Of a DNA stretch of 64,000 bases, positions 39,801 through 50,062 are shown in pieces. Below the pieces are notes generated by a model. The model worked only from the letters and a program-made list of their open reading frames with translations. It did not search any database and was not told where the DNA came from. Position numbers and translations under genes: made by a program. Origin of the DNA: Picochlorum sp. 'celeri' (taxonomy: Eukaryota; Chlorophyta; Trebouxiophyceae); contig JAACMV010000001.1 of the NCBI GenBank assembly GCA_010909725.1, forward strand, positions 779,533-843,532, in the 5' to 3' direction. Every line of letters begins with the position of its first letter. Position 1 is the first letter of the stretch.

Positions 39801-40815
39801 GTCTCCACCTGCGTCTCCGTATTCTACCATGTCAAGCTCGCAGCCGTATCCATCCCAAAGTGTCGGCACCTCTGGTGCAGCACCTCCACCAACACAGCCA
39901 CAGGTGTTTACACCAGCACAACCTGCAGTTAGTGCACCACCGTCAGCTTTTGGTGCTCCACCAACAGGTATACAGGCTGCTCCACCATCAGCACCGCCAA
40001 CAGGACCGCCCGCGGGTCAGTTTGGAATGGCTTCTTCAGGCCCAGCTTCGCCTCTTTCTTCACAAGCAAGCCAGATGTATCAACAGCAGCAGCAGCAGCC
40101 ACCACCCACGTATGGAACTCAGCAACAGCAGCCACCACCCACAACTTATGGAACTCAGCAACAGCAGCAGCAGCCTTCAGCACCAGCGACTTATGGAACT
40201 CAGCAACCTCCACCAACATACGGGTCACAGCAGCAACAGTCCCAACCACCCGCAGTTGGATATGAGCAGCAGCAACAACAAGATTACGTTCCTTCTGCTG
40301 CACCACCATCTGTATATCAGCCACCATCTTCATCTGGATATGAACAGCAGCCAAAGACATTCGCGGGTGTGTCGCAGTTCCAGCCTCAAACAGCACAGAA
40401 TGCTGCCCCGGCAGCCCAGCCACCATCACCAGCAAAACCAGCTGGTCCTCCAGCAGATATTGCTCTCATGACTGCTGACACGTCACGCATCCCAGGAAAT
40501 TTGGTCCCAATCGTGAGCTCATTCAGATCGTTATATCAAGCAGGCGAGCAGTTTGCCGCAACCCAGCCTGCAAGAAAGAGAGAGTTGGATGATGCAAGCA
40601 AGAAATTGGGAAGTCTCATTTGGAAGATGAACGAAGGCAACGTGAGTGAAAGTGTGACATCAAAGCTGCTACAGCTTGCAGCATCGCTAGATGCATATGA
40701 TTACCCCGGTGCAGCTCATGTACAAGTGCAGTTGACAACATCTGATTGGGATGAATGTGCCTCCTGGCTGACAGCATTAAAGCGTTTAATCAAAATACGA
40801 CAAATGAGTCATTAA
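36847..40815 (+). CDS. SEC31: SEC31, COPII outer-coat subunit
   Basis: CDS is join(36847..37155,37220..37345,37447..40815), 1267 residues. Introns of 64 nt (GTGGGT..TTGCAG) and 101 nt (GTATGG..GTGCAG) are phase 0. A Gln-rich N-terminal ~60 residues precede a seven-blade WD40 propeller (GGGLSDGTVCVWNP; LASGAADGEVCIWDL; LSLDWSTHDSSLLLSSGKDN), an alpha-solenoid (SEILKAMYVGNYKAALDKCL) and a Pro/Gln/Gly/Tyr-rich region with TYGTQQQ repeats. The end is the helical SEC31 C-terminal domain. SEC31 with SEC13 forms the outer cage of ER export vesicles. The Gln-rich N-terminal extension is unusual for the family. It converges on the next gene with 28 bp between stops. Confidence 0.9.
40077..40290 (+). 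repeat. Gln/Pro-rich TYGTQQQ tandem repeats inside SEC31
   Basis: Imperfect in-frame repeats coding TYGTQQQ-type units with CAG/CAA runs. Length variation would be tolerated in this disordered linker. Confidence 0.75.
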
Positions 40816-40843
40816 ATCAAATTGTAAATATTGTAGTTGCAAA

Positions 40844-43552
40844 CTATGTAGGTTTATACCTCTCAAACCATCTCGCTAGCACGAGAGCATCAAATTGATG
40901 GACAAGCACAAAGGCAAACAAGCTGAGTATAAAGGCAAAGCCTCCTGTCAAGACCATGGCCAACCAGAGATCGCCAACCATGTCAATCGTCTCGCAACAC
41001 ACAAAGCCTCGAATTTCTAGGTACTCAGGATATGCTTGTTCATATTCAAGTAGAGAAACGACAGCATTGATGTCACTGATGATATCATCTGCAAGACCCA
41101 GGGATGCATTCACCTGTGTCTCTAATGGTACAGATAAGCTAACACCTTGTATTTCCGCCAACAAATCAGATTTTGCATTATTGATCGTCTGAATAATATC
41201 GTCGACATTAATATCCAAACTGGCATCAACCACATCACGTACGTCTCCTTGGCCACCATTGAAATAGTACTGTAGAATCTGCTGTGCACTTGCATCATCA
41301 ACCTGTTGCAAAATATACGGCTCCAGATTTTCGCACGTATCGCTTCCTACTTTGATTCCAACCGTATGAGCAACCACTAACGCATAATTCACCACCATTA
41401 GACACAGAAACAAGAAGATTGAAAGGCTATGGAGTGCTGGCCAAGTCAGGAAAGCAGCAACAATAATCACCAAACTGAAGAATATACATAGCCCAAACAA
41501 TACATACATAATAGCAGCTCGAAGAGTATTATACGTTTGTGCCTGAGGTTCATACTTGTCTATATTTTCATACACAGTATCAACAATCTCCTCCTGAGCT
41601 TGCGTAATTCCATCTTGAGATGTCTGGACAATAGAATCCAACTCACTCTGAATGGAGGACAGGGTCGACGACACATCATCTATTGCTGATTGCAAATACA
41701 TATTCACACTATTAAACGCCGAACTTGGTGGATCAGGGAGTGTTCCAATGGCTGCATCGTATGCATCCATACGCCTGACAATCTCACCATCTTGAACAAC
41801 CCCATACAGCCTTTCAACCTCGTCCAAGTATCGATCTATATCGATCCCACGAACCTGATCATTCACCACAGCAGCTTCATCAATAAAAGGAGTGATATCA
41901 CTGAGCAATGAATCAATCTGCTGGGACGCCGCCAATGCCGCAGTCCCCAACACCCTGGAACTGGCCACAATCTGACTATACACTTGCGCGGATGGCACCT
42001 CCTCATACGAATCAATCTGGGACAGTAACCCCAAAACCTGTGGCTTTGCTACCTCAAGAAATCCCTTGCTCGCTCGAATCGACTGTACAACACTATCAAG
42101 ATTTTCAAACTCTTGTTTTGAATTCAAATCATCACGAAACTGCACCAATGCATCCACAACTGGCCCAACATCATCTATCTGCCCCCTCACATCCTCCACG
42201 ATCGCATCAAACTGATCCCCTTCTCCAAATACAGAATATAAATCCTCACGAGCATCGGTCAACGTGGCAACAAGGTCCCTCACCTCCTGTGTCACATCAT
42301 TCCGCTGCCCCAACAAAACCTGGGCTTGCGACACTGCTCCATCCAAACACGGACGATACTCTACAAACGCCCATCTCTGTGATGAATACAGCTCTGAAAG
42401 CCTCACCACATCCTCTGAAGACAGTAATATTCTCGCTTGCTCCAAATCTTCTGGCAGACGTCCAGCAAGATCCCTCACAGTCCTACTCACTCGTTCAATA
42501 TCTGATGCCACATGCCCCAAAAATTCCTCTCGTGCATCCCACGACGTAATCAAAGGATCCAGTACATCTTTCAACGTAGAAACAATGGCATCACTTCCGG
42601 TCAACGGAAGGTTTGTCCCAAGATCTCCTGCCTCTGTCAACTGTGTCTGCAATGCCCTCAACACATCAGGTGCAGACAACAACGTATCCACAGCACTCTC
42701 CCCTCGCCCATCCTGCTCCTTCAGAATACTCTGTATATCTTGCAAATCTCGATACAATGCCGTCACAACCCCATCCGCATCCTTCACCACCGCAGATACA
42801 TCTGGAGACACACGCCGTGGCAACTGATCAACATATGGCTCCAAGCAGGCCAAATCTTCCTCGATACCCAACACACCAGATTCTCGAGTCGATGACATGA
42901 TTACAGTAGACCCCTGCAATTGCCTTTGAATATCCTCCAACGACACCCCCAACGCCCTCGCCCTATCAATGCCTCGCTGCGCTGTATCAATCACAGATTC
43001 CACATACTCCACCCCACTGACAACCACAGCCACCCCTTGACTCACCACACCATGATTCACACTCACTATTCCATAAATACTACTCCCAAGAATCCCTAAC
43101 GCCATGATTGTTTCTCCAATCAACAGCGCTCTCTGTCCACCAGATCTGCCATGCCGCCTTCCCTTGGCACCACCCACATCCTTGACACCACCACCTTGGT
43201 GACTACTACTGCTACTTTCACCACCACCACCATGATAATACGGTGTATTATAGGGTGACGCATGCATATGTATCGCATGTTTCTTCCTCCTCATGCACGA
43301 ACAGCACCACCGAAGGCTTCTCCACAGAATAAAACCAACCAACAAGACACCAAACACACACAACCCCACCAGAGAAGGCCACGACGACGACAACACCTCT
43401 CCAGTATAATAGGACACATCAACAGGATCGTATTCATCCAATGTCGCAGGATTTGAATGAACAGGCAACCCAGACAGCACATTCTGACGAATAAACGTCG
43501 CCTCACACTCCCCTTGTCGCTGTTCGTCGTCTACTACTCCAAAAGCCTCCAT
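40844..43552 (-). CDS. prominin/tweety-like multi-pass membrane protein
   Basis: Predicted 902 residues. About five membrane segments: WPSLVGLCVFGVLLVGFIL, ALLIGETIMALGILGSSIYG, two close helices near residues 630-680 (IMYVLFGLCIFFSLVIIVAA; LHSLSIFLFLCLMVVNYAL) and AMVLTGGFAFILSLFAFVLV at the end. Two large helical ectodomain-like loops separate them. This topology matches the prominin/tweety group and similar uncharacterised plant proteins. A signal peptide is not evident at the chosen ATG, so an upstream exon may be missing. Function unknown; prominins organise membrane protrusions (family knowledge). No enzyme motif is seen. Confidence 0.6.
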   Translation of the reverse strand: MEAFGVVDDEQRQGECEATFIRQNVLSGLPVHSNPATLDEYDPVDVSYYTGEVLSSSWPSLVGLCVFGVLLVGFILWRSLRWCCSCMRRKKHAIHMHASPYNTPYYHGGGGESSSSSHQGGGVKDVGGAKGRRHGRSGGQRALLIGETIMALGILGSSIYGIVSVNHGVVSQGVAVVVSGVEYVESVIDTAQRGIDRARALGVSLEDIQRQLQGSTVIMSSTRESGVLGIEEDLACLEPYVDQLPRRVSPDVSAVVKDADGVVTALYRDLQDIQSILKEQDGRGESAVDTLLSAPDVLRALQTQLTEAGDLGTNLPLTGSDAIVSTLKDVLDPLITSWDAREEFLGHVASDIERVSRTVRDLAGRLPEDLEQARILLSSEDVVRLSELYSSQRWAFVEYRPCLDGAVSQAQVLLGQRNDVTQEVRDLVATLTDAREDLYSVFGEGDQFDAIVEDVRGQIDDVGPVVDALVQFRDDLNSKQEFENLDSVVQSIRASKGFLEVAKPQVLGLLSQIDSYEEVPSAQVYSQIVASSRVLGTAALAASQQIDSLLSDITPFIDEAAVVNDQVRGIDIDRYLDEVERLYGVVQDGEIVRRMDAYDAAIGTLPDPPSSAFNSVNMYLQSAIDDVSSTLSSIQSELDSIVQTSQDGITQAQEEIVDTVYENIDKYEPQAQTYNTLRAAIMYVLFGLCIFFSLVIIVAAFLTWPALHSLSIFLFLCLMVVNYALVVAHTVGIKVGSDTCENLEPYILQQVDDASAQQILQYYFNGGQGDVRDVVDASLDINVDDIIQTINNAKSDLLAEIQGVSLSVPLETQVNASLGLADDIISDINAVVSLLEYEQAYPEYLEIRGFVCCETIDMVGDLWLAMVLTGGFAFILSLFAFVLVHQFDALVLARWFERYKPT

Positions 43553-44011
43553 CAGAACACTACGTGTGTTATATATCAGTATTTTAACTCAAATCAAAGG
43601 TGTATTTCTCTCCAGACAGAGGAATGTGTACTAGTCGAGTCTGCCTTTCGTTGTCGGTTGACCAGACCTATCGTCAACGCCCTGGTCTCCCCATGCTGTT
43701 GTATCTCTCGCTGACACGTACTACTTTCCAATTCAACTGGACCAGAGTCTATAATTTTAAATAATAATCACAGGAGTAGTCTGTAAGGCAAATTCATGCC
43801 ATCTACGCGGTTGCCATCGATCCAACCGAGAAGACCGGCATCATCAACGTGGCGCCCAGATGACTGTCAACCATGGTTGACTACTACTGCCATTCATAAT
43901 ATTTTCTCAGATATGATGTGTGTAGGAATATTCCAATAATGGCTACTCCAATGACGTATACATAATAAATATGCTACTATTATTACATGGATGAATACAT
44001 TACATGGTCAT
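43553..44011. other. intergenic with a short GC-rich coding-like island
   Basis: About 460 bp between the prominin-like gene and the secreted glycoprotein. Mostly AT-rich, but 43798-43863 is GC-rich and reads AIYAVAIDPTEKTGIINVAP before a stop. It may be a gene fragment or chance. Confidence 0.4.
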
Positions 44012-45265
44012 TCAAAAACGCCATGAAAAAAAGACAGAGACCCACACAGACATGATGATCATCAGTGTCTCAGACATAACCGAGGCACCATTAATACCGC
44101 CAGTCTCGCTAATACACAATGGCCTATTAGGATCATCCCGAACAAGATCATCTCCATTATCCCCTGGAATACTCGTGATTAACACAGAGAGAGGAGCACT
44201 CCGGGATGCCACTGGACAGGTTGCATTAAACGTGGCATTAATAGCAACCTGCGTTACACTCTGCGTCAAAAATACAGAAGCGCTACAACCAGGGGCCGGT
44301 GATAAAAACAAAACACCAGTCTGATTGAAGGATGACTGCGATGCCACAGATCTGTATCCGTTATTATCCCCAAGCACCAAGCATTCATAGGAATCATACT
44401 TTCCGAGCGATTGTGTAAATGTGTTGAGCGTTTTATTGTACATGAGGATGCAGAATCCATCCGATGCAATCGTCCTAAAAGCGTCAGCGTAGGCTAAATC
44501 CCAGATGCCATTAACAACAGGTGTGATACCCTTGTACTGATATGGAGGTGGTGTGTACACACCAGGCACCGCCCTTGGCGGTGGAGGAATCGTCGTATTC
44601 AATGAATACACACCTAATTCATTCAAATACACGGGGTCCAACCCCGCCGTTCCAGTCGTGTTCAGACCCGTGACAGTTGCCCCTTGTTTGCATGTCAGAT
44701 TTGAAAAATTTGGAGGGGCAATTGTTGTCGTATCATATAAAATCGTCGTCTCCGACGACTCTGGAAACGCTGTCCCGACCTCTGGACACGTCACTGTTGA
44801 CGACACCCAATAATAATATTCCGGCGTAATCTTACCCAGCTCGCACCGATTCGCCACAACCATGGTCCCATTGGAAAAAATATCTCTCCTGATAAGCGTC
44901 GCTCTGTACTCTCCTTCGTTCCCAGTACACTCCCAACTCAAAAATTTACCCATTTGCATCATGAATTGACCATCCCCGAGGTATAACGAAGACACAAACC
45001 CACTCGGCAGAAGCATTCCAATGTAACTCGTTTGTGACTCGTACAACGACAGGGTTAGATCTATCGGCCCACCTTCATTCGCAAAAGGTGGGAATGTTGT
45101 GTTATAAACAAATTCCGGATCAGGAGGTGGCTGCGGAATCAGGTCTGCTATGTTTTGCGTCTCTTGACCGCGGATTCCAAGAACCCAGCAGCAGTTGAGA
45201 AAGAACAGAACATATGACAACCCCGCCAATGGCGAATCCATGGCTGAAAATCTATACCAACCCAT
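44012..45265 (-). CDS. secreted, probably GPI-anchored glycoprotein, unrecognised
   Basis: Predicted 417 residues. It begins with a signal peptide (hydrophobic LAGLSYVLFFLNCCWVLG before GQETQ) and ends with a hydrophobic tail (SETLMIIMSVWVSVFFSWRF) preceded by small residues, typical of a GPI-anchor signal. In between are many N-glycosylation sequons (NFS, NTT, NKT, NQT, NAT), paired cysteines and two similar halves: SWECTGNEGEYRATLIRRDI in the first aligns with YECLVLGDNNGYRSVASQSS in the second. The repeats look like two lectin-like or adhesion-type domains, but I cannot name the family. No intron is visible. A TGTAAT motif lies about 20 bp past the stop. Confidence 0.65.
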   Translation of the reverse strand: MGWYRFSAMDSPLAGLSYVLFFLNCCWVLGIRGQETQNIADLIPQPPPDPEFVYNTTFPPFANEGGPIDLTLSLYESQTSYIGMLLPSGFVSSLYLGDGQFMMQMGKFLSWECTGNEGEYRATLIRRDIFSNGTMVVANRCELGKITPEYYYWVSSTVTCPEVGTAFPESSETTILYDTTTIAPPNFSNLTCKQGATVTGLNTTGTAGLDPVYLNELGVYSLNTTIPPPPRAVPGVYTPPPYQYKGITPVVNGIWDLAYADAFRTIASDGFCILMYNKTLNTFTQSLGKYDSYECLVLGDNNGYRSVASQSSFNQTGVLFLSPAPGCSASVFLTQSVTQVAINATFNATCPVASRSAPLSVLITSIPGDNGDDLVRDDPNRPLCISETGGINGASVMSETLMIIMSVWVSVFFSWRF

Positions 45266-45563
45266 ACTATGACAATATAATCGGTTATTACCTATTATAG
45301 TACCGCACGGATTCTTCTAATTCACGACCGAGACGTCGTACGACTCCGTAAATAGATGATTAAAATACATGATACAGGGCGCCATGTATGGACGGTGGTT
45401 AGTGGCCGTGATAACGCCATCCGTGAGGCCACGTGAACTGAATGAGCAAGGCATCTTTTTGCATGCATCTCTGCAACCACCCCATCAGATGTTTGAAAAT
45501 TCATTATAACTTCCAATTGTACTGATATTTGTCAATTATATACATCGATTGGATGGTATTCCG
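45266..45563. promoter_or_regulatory. divergent promoter region, glycoprotein / DOMON-b561
   Basis: About 300 bp between two divergent genes that both encode secretory-pathway proteins. No element is recognised. Confidence 0.35.
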
Positions 45564-48005
45564 ATGTCTTTGATGATCAAACTGTACCTTTTTCTAGCTC
45601 TAACTGTTGTTGGGCTTTTTCAGCCAGGTATACCGCGTTATACACTCATGTCATTTTAAGGGGATACAAGGGGTATCTTCTAGATATATACTATCTTTAT
45701 GTTCATAGATTGACGCGATATTGCTTATAAATGCATTGCAGGTGGATATGTCGCTGGTCAAAATGCCATTGGGAGTGGCATGGAAAACTGTGTGGAGCTT
45801 GTTCGGAATAGACTATACATGTATTGGACGTTAGAATCTGATCAAAGTGGTAACCAAATTGCTGATATTGTGTTGGAGGGTCGGTTGCCGGATGGGGCGA
45901 CGGAGAATTATTACCTGTCCTATGGGTATTCCAAGGAGGGAGCTCGTGGGTCTGAGATGACTGGGGGGACTGCGATTTTGGGAGGGTTGGTGAATGGAGA
46001 GTGTTTTGGGTATGATTATTACTTACAGACGATTCTTGAATGCGATTATTCGCTCGGATTTGGGTCCTGTCCTACATATGTGTCCAATGGGAAGAACGAT
46101 GGGACAGCCATGGTGGAGATGGTGGCGTGCGAGAAGAAGGGAAATGTGTTGGCGGTGCGTATGCGCAAGCCTCTTGGGGTGGATATTGATGGTCTTCCTG
46201 GGACGGCGTGGCCGGCTGATGATTCGAGGTATGCCATGTATGCTATGGGACGGGTTGGTGCTGGGTCGAGCATAGCACAGCCTGATGCTCTGTTGCATAC
46301 GGTGGAGACGCCACAGAGGCCTGGATTGAAGCTTGCTTTGGATCAACCGCAGACTGAATGTCTTGCATCGTCTCCTTTGGGGCTTGTGGTGACAGATGCT
46401 GCTGCTGCAGCTGCTTCTCCTCCTCCTGCTGCTGCTGATGTTGTGGCGACTCCTGATGCTGTTGTTCCACCATCGCCAGTGTCTGTCGTAGAGGCATCGC
46501 CTTCTGTGCTTCCTGTTGACGCGTTTGACGGAGAGGCTGAAAGGGATGACGATGATGATGATGATGATCGTTCCGAGGCTGAGGGCGAAGCTGATCATGA
46601 TGATGATGATGACGACCATGATGACGACCATGATGACGACCATGATGACGACCATGATGACGACCATGATGATGGAGAAGCATCAGCGGTGGTGCAACAA
46701 GCTGCTGCTGACGCAGCGAAAGCATCCATGATACCATTGAAATGTGTCATGACGATTAACGGAGAACAGATGAATTTCCAGACGTGCACTGATGTGACAA
46801 CAGTTGGATCCAATTTCAACATTGCGTGGAATTTGACAATGGATCCAAATGATCCTGGAGTGACCATCATGACCATGGGTATGAATGCATCTATCAACAA
46901 TCAATACGTGTCTGTCGGATTCCCAAGCAAGAAAAATTCCATGGTTGATGCTGCGGCCATGATTTTGTCCTCCACCAGCACCATTGGGACATCCCTGAAA
47001 CAGTACTATATGACTGGATATGACGAGTCAGATGTTGATATCAGCTCAGAAGGAGCGAATGTGTTGGATATCGTCCCACCATTTGGACCTGAAAACGATG
47101 GCATGGTGTCTGGTCTGTTCACAGTGAGCCTTCCATACTCCTTTTCCAGTGTCCAATCTGCCATGCAGGGGCAGAGAAGACGAAGGCTCTTCCAGAGCTC
47201 TGCATCACCCCTCTCTGCGTATAATTTGATATTTGCGGCAGGTGATGTGCGATCTGATGGATCGTTGAAGGAGCATTATGATGATGGTGCTGGGGATGTC
47301 AATCTTGCCATTGCCCTTGTGTCTGATGGATTCTCAATCTCTAATGATATCACCGTGGTTCAAAACGAAGGCGCCAAGGTTGCTCACCAAGTCCTTTCTG
47401 CGATTGGATGGGGTATCCTTGTCCCACTTGGTATCATTGGTGCTCGTGCAAAGAACCAACTTCAGGCCCCCAAATGGTACAATGCACACAGATACATCAT
47501 GGCATTTGGATACCTTTTGGGACTTGTTGGTTTCGGGCTTGGTTTTGCCATCAACAAGTCATGGGATACATTGTATACGGTGCATAGAGATTTGGGCGTG
47601 ACGATTACAGTTCTGGCAACTGTCCAGGTTCTGGCCCTCCTGTGGAAGCCAAAGCCAGGAACAACTCTGAGAAAGATATGGGGACCATATCACATGTGGG
47701 TCGGCAGATGCACCACTCTCTTGGCTCTGGCAAATATTTATTATGGCATGTTTGGTATGGGAGAGGAAAATGTGGACACCTGGGCATGGGCAGTGTATTC
47801 AGCATGCCTGGCGCTCATTGTCATTCTTGGACTCGTCTCCGAGTACAGAGAATTCCTCCTCCGCAAGGAACAAGCGTTAGCGACGCAATCAAAAACAATG
47901 GAAGAAGGACAGTTCAAAACTGCCCCACCACTTGATGGAATCAAGGATGAGAAGGAGTCTGGCTCCTCCGGGTCCTCCTCCATGGATGGTGTATCTTCTC
48001 CTTGA
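45564..48005 (+). CDS. DOMON-cytochrome b561 membrane electron-transfer protein
   Basis: CDS is join(45564..45627,45742..48005), 775 residues. The 114-nt intron (GTATAC..TTGCAG, phase 1) adds the signal peptide (MSLMIKLYLFLALTVVGLFQ). A first DOMON-like domain (about 25-180) and a second (about 350-510) flank a low-complexity linker, including an Asp/His-rich block (about 265-320). A cytochrome b561 domain follows (about 550-720) with the four expected heme His: AHQVLSAIGWGILVPLG, YNAHRYIMAFGY, YTVHRDLGV and GPYHMWVGRC. DOMON-b561 proteins move electrons across membranes, often ascorbate-linked, or reduce extracellular ferric iron (family knowledge). The Asp/His-rich linker could bind metal. 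Confidence 0.88.
46600..46676 (+). repeat. 12-bp minisatellite coding Asp/His-rich linker
   Basis: Perfect tandem units of CATGATGACGAC (four full copies from 46618) following GAT repeats. Each unit encodes H-D-D-D. The array sits in frame inside the DOMON-b561 gene. Confidence 0.85.
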
Positions 48006-48147
48006 ATAAAGTTTTCAAACATACTACTGCAGTACTGTGCTTCTTTTACCAAGATATTATTGATGATTTAATGATACTAGTATTATTTGCAAGACATTCG
48101 AGTCGATATATATATGACACGACATTTCGTACTGATACGAGAAAAGG

Positions 48148-48874
48148 ATGATTAAACTGTACAGCGTCAAGGTACGCCACAAACGCCGTCCTTTTCGACA
48201 TTTTGACGTCAACGTATGCACGAATTAGTTACATAATGCTAATTATACGTATTTAATGGGCAGGAGAAACAAAAGAAACAGGCAGAGCAGGCTGCCAAAG
48301 GAAATTCAACCACTCAGAGTCCGGCTGAACTTCGAACTCAAAAAGGTATGTACCGGCGTATCGCTTGACCACGAAAAATGATTCAAAATAAAACATACAT
48401 ATGGTTATCGCAGATATGTCGGGATTGGAGCTTCCGAAGAATGCTAGGCTGAATTTTCCTCAAGGCAGCAATCATGTCATGGACTTTGAGCTCATTCTTG
48501 TCCCCGATGAGGGAATGTATAGAGATGGAATGTTCCTATTCAGTTTTCAAGTACCACAATCGTATCCTCACGATCCACCGAAAGTGAAATGTTTGACCAA
48601 GGTGTTTCACCCAAACATTGATGTGGAGGGCAATGTGTGTCTGAATATTCTTAGAGAGGATTGGTCCCCAGTGTTGTCAATCTCGTCAGTTATATATGGT
48701 CTGCTCTTCTTGTTGTTGGATCCGAACCCCGACGACCCATTGAATAAGAGTGCGTCGACCATGATGCAGACAGACAGGGTTGGTTTTGAACAGGTTGTGA
48801 GGGGTGCTGTTCGCCGAGGAATGCGTATTGGTGGTGTATATTTCCCCCCTGCACAGGGAACCAAGACTGTATAG
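48148..48874 (+). CDS. UBC12: NEDD8-conjugating enzyme E2 (UBC12/UBE2M)
   Basis: CDS is join(48148..48171,48264..48345,48414..48874), 188 residues. Introns are 92 nt (GTACGC..GGCAG, phase 0) and 68 nt (GTATGT..CGCAG, phase 1). The N-terminus MIKLYSVKEKQKKQAEQAAK carries the short UBC12 extension that binds the NEDD8 E1. The E2 core is clear: YPHDPPKVKCLTKVFHPNID, then GNVCLNILREDWSPVL with the catalytic Cys at residue 111, the same number as human UBE2M. LLLDPNPDDPLNK follows. The C-terminus differs from animal forms. It charges NEDD8 for cullin activation. Confidence 0.95.
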
Positions 48875-49562
48875 TATAATGTATCTATCGATAGTAGTCG
48901 TAATAGAATGAATGAATCAAATACAAATCCAAGAGGTGTAACATCAGTATGTAAGTACGCATAAAATACTTTTGTCCGGTCAAAGCTATTGCTTGGTGGG
49001 CCATTCATATGGTTGCCACTATGGGGCACCTGGCAGGCCAAGTCATTCGTCTGGTCCCTCGCCACCATAGTTCATAATTTTACTATAGAAAAGAGGTATC
49101 TCAATTAATATGTACGTGTCTGTTTTGGCTCATCGTATAGAAGGGTAGAAGGCTGCGGTGCTTCTAGGGGGGTCGTCGCCTGACGGCAGGCAGTGTTTGG
49201 AGACGTTGTGGAGCCTTTGTTCTATTTGTTTCGGTACTAGTAGTATTTTTTCTTTCAACTTAATGGCTGCGTGATCCACATACGTCGCGTGATTGGTCAT
49301 GGCCAGAGCATGGAAGAGCCGTCGGCGACTGGAAGCCGCCTGGGTGGGGAGGGATATGATGTGGCTCACGATGCCATCGTTGGATACAATGGTATATATT
49401 GCGATAGTATTGTTGAATACGTATCGCATCGGTGTGGATTTTGTTGGATTGCGGTGTTCGGGCGACTCTGAATAGCCATGTCGTGTGGAGTAGTACTGAC
49501 TCGTTCTTTCTCTCTCTCTCTTTCTGCAGATCACTGTATTGATTGATTACAAAAAAGTAAAA
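48875..49562. other. intergenic, RPS15 promoter and likely leader intron
   Basis: About 690 bp. Open frames on both strands around 49130-49534 have no recognisable domain. A long pyrimidine tract ending TTTCTGCAG at 49521-49529, 33 bp before the RPS15 ATG, looks like the acceptor of an intron in the 5' UTR. Confidence 0.45.
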
Positions 49563-49997
49563 ATGGCTGACGCACCAAAGAAGAGATCATTCAGAAAGTA
49601 CTCGTACCGTGGAGTGGATTTGGAGCAGCTCCTGGACATGAGCAATGACGAACTTGTAGAGCTGTACTCTGCCCGCCAGCGCCGTAGATTCCAGAGAGGA
49701 TTGAACAGAAAGTGCATGGGACTTATTAAGAAGCTCCGTAAGGCTAGAAAGGCTGTTGAGGGAACTGGTGAGAAGCCAGACCCAGTTCGCACGCACTTGA
49801 GAAACATGGTCATCATCCCAGAGATGATCGGTAGCATTGTTGGTGTGTACAATGGAAAGACATTCAACCAGGTAGAAATCAGGCCAGATATGTTGGGTCA
49901 CTACTTGGCTGAATACTCAATCAGTTACAAGCCAGTGCGTCACGGAAGACCAGGAATTGGTGCCTCCACCTCTTCCAGATTCATCCCACTCAAGTAA
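49563..49997 (+). CDS. RPS15: 40S ribosomal protein S15 (uS19)
   Basis: Predicted 144 residues starting [20 protein letters not shown]. Conserved blocks include [53 protein letters not shown] and the C-terminus [18 protein letters not shown]. These match eukaryotic RPS15, a 40S head protein near the decoding site. No coding intron is seen, but a strong acceptor-like site just upstream suggests a leader intron, common in ribosomal protein genes. A TGTAATAAT motif follows about 30 bp after the stop. It converges on the mitochondrial-carrier gene with 65 bp between stops. Confidence 0.97.
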   Translation: MADAPKKRSFRKYSYRGVDLEQLLDMSNDELVELYSARQRRRFQRGLNRKCMGLIKKLRKARKAVEGTGEKPDPVRTHLRNMVIIPEMIGSIVGVYNGKTFNQVEIRPDMLGHYLAEYSISYKPVRHGRPGIGASTSSRFIPLK

Positions 49998-50062
49998 ATG
50001 TATATGCGCACTCGTTATTATTGATGATGATGTAATAATCATATAGTGAAAACGAACCACGG

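Noticed and set aside
39596..40471. 291-codon His/Gln-rich plus-strand frame
   Set aside because: Out-of-frame shadow of SEC31's Pro/Gln repeat region.
42264..42827. Plus-strand frame opposite the prominin-like gene
   Set aside because: Shadow of the real minus-strand gene; low-complexity Ser/Thr/Pro composition.
46023..46737. Minus-strand His/Ile/Val-rich frames
   Set aside because: Shadows of the Asp/His repeat in the DOMON-b561 gene.
49130..49534. Minus-strand frame of ~134 codons upstream of RPS15
   Set aside because: No domain; the region is better explained as RPS15 leader/intron and promoter.
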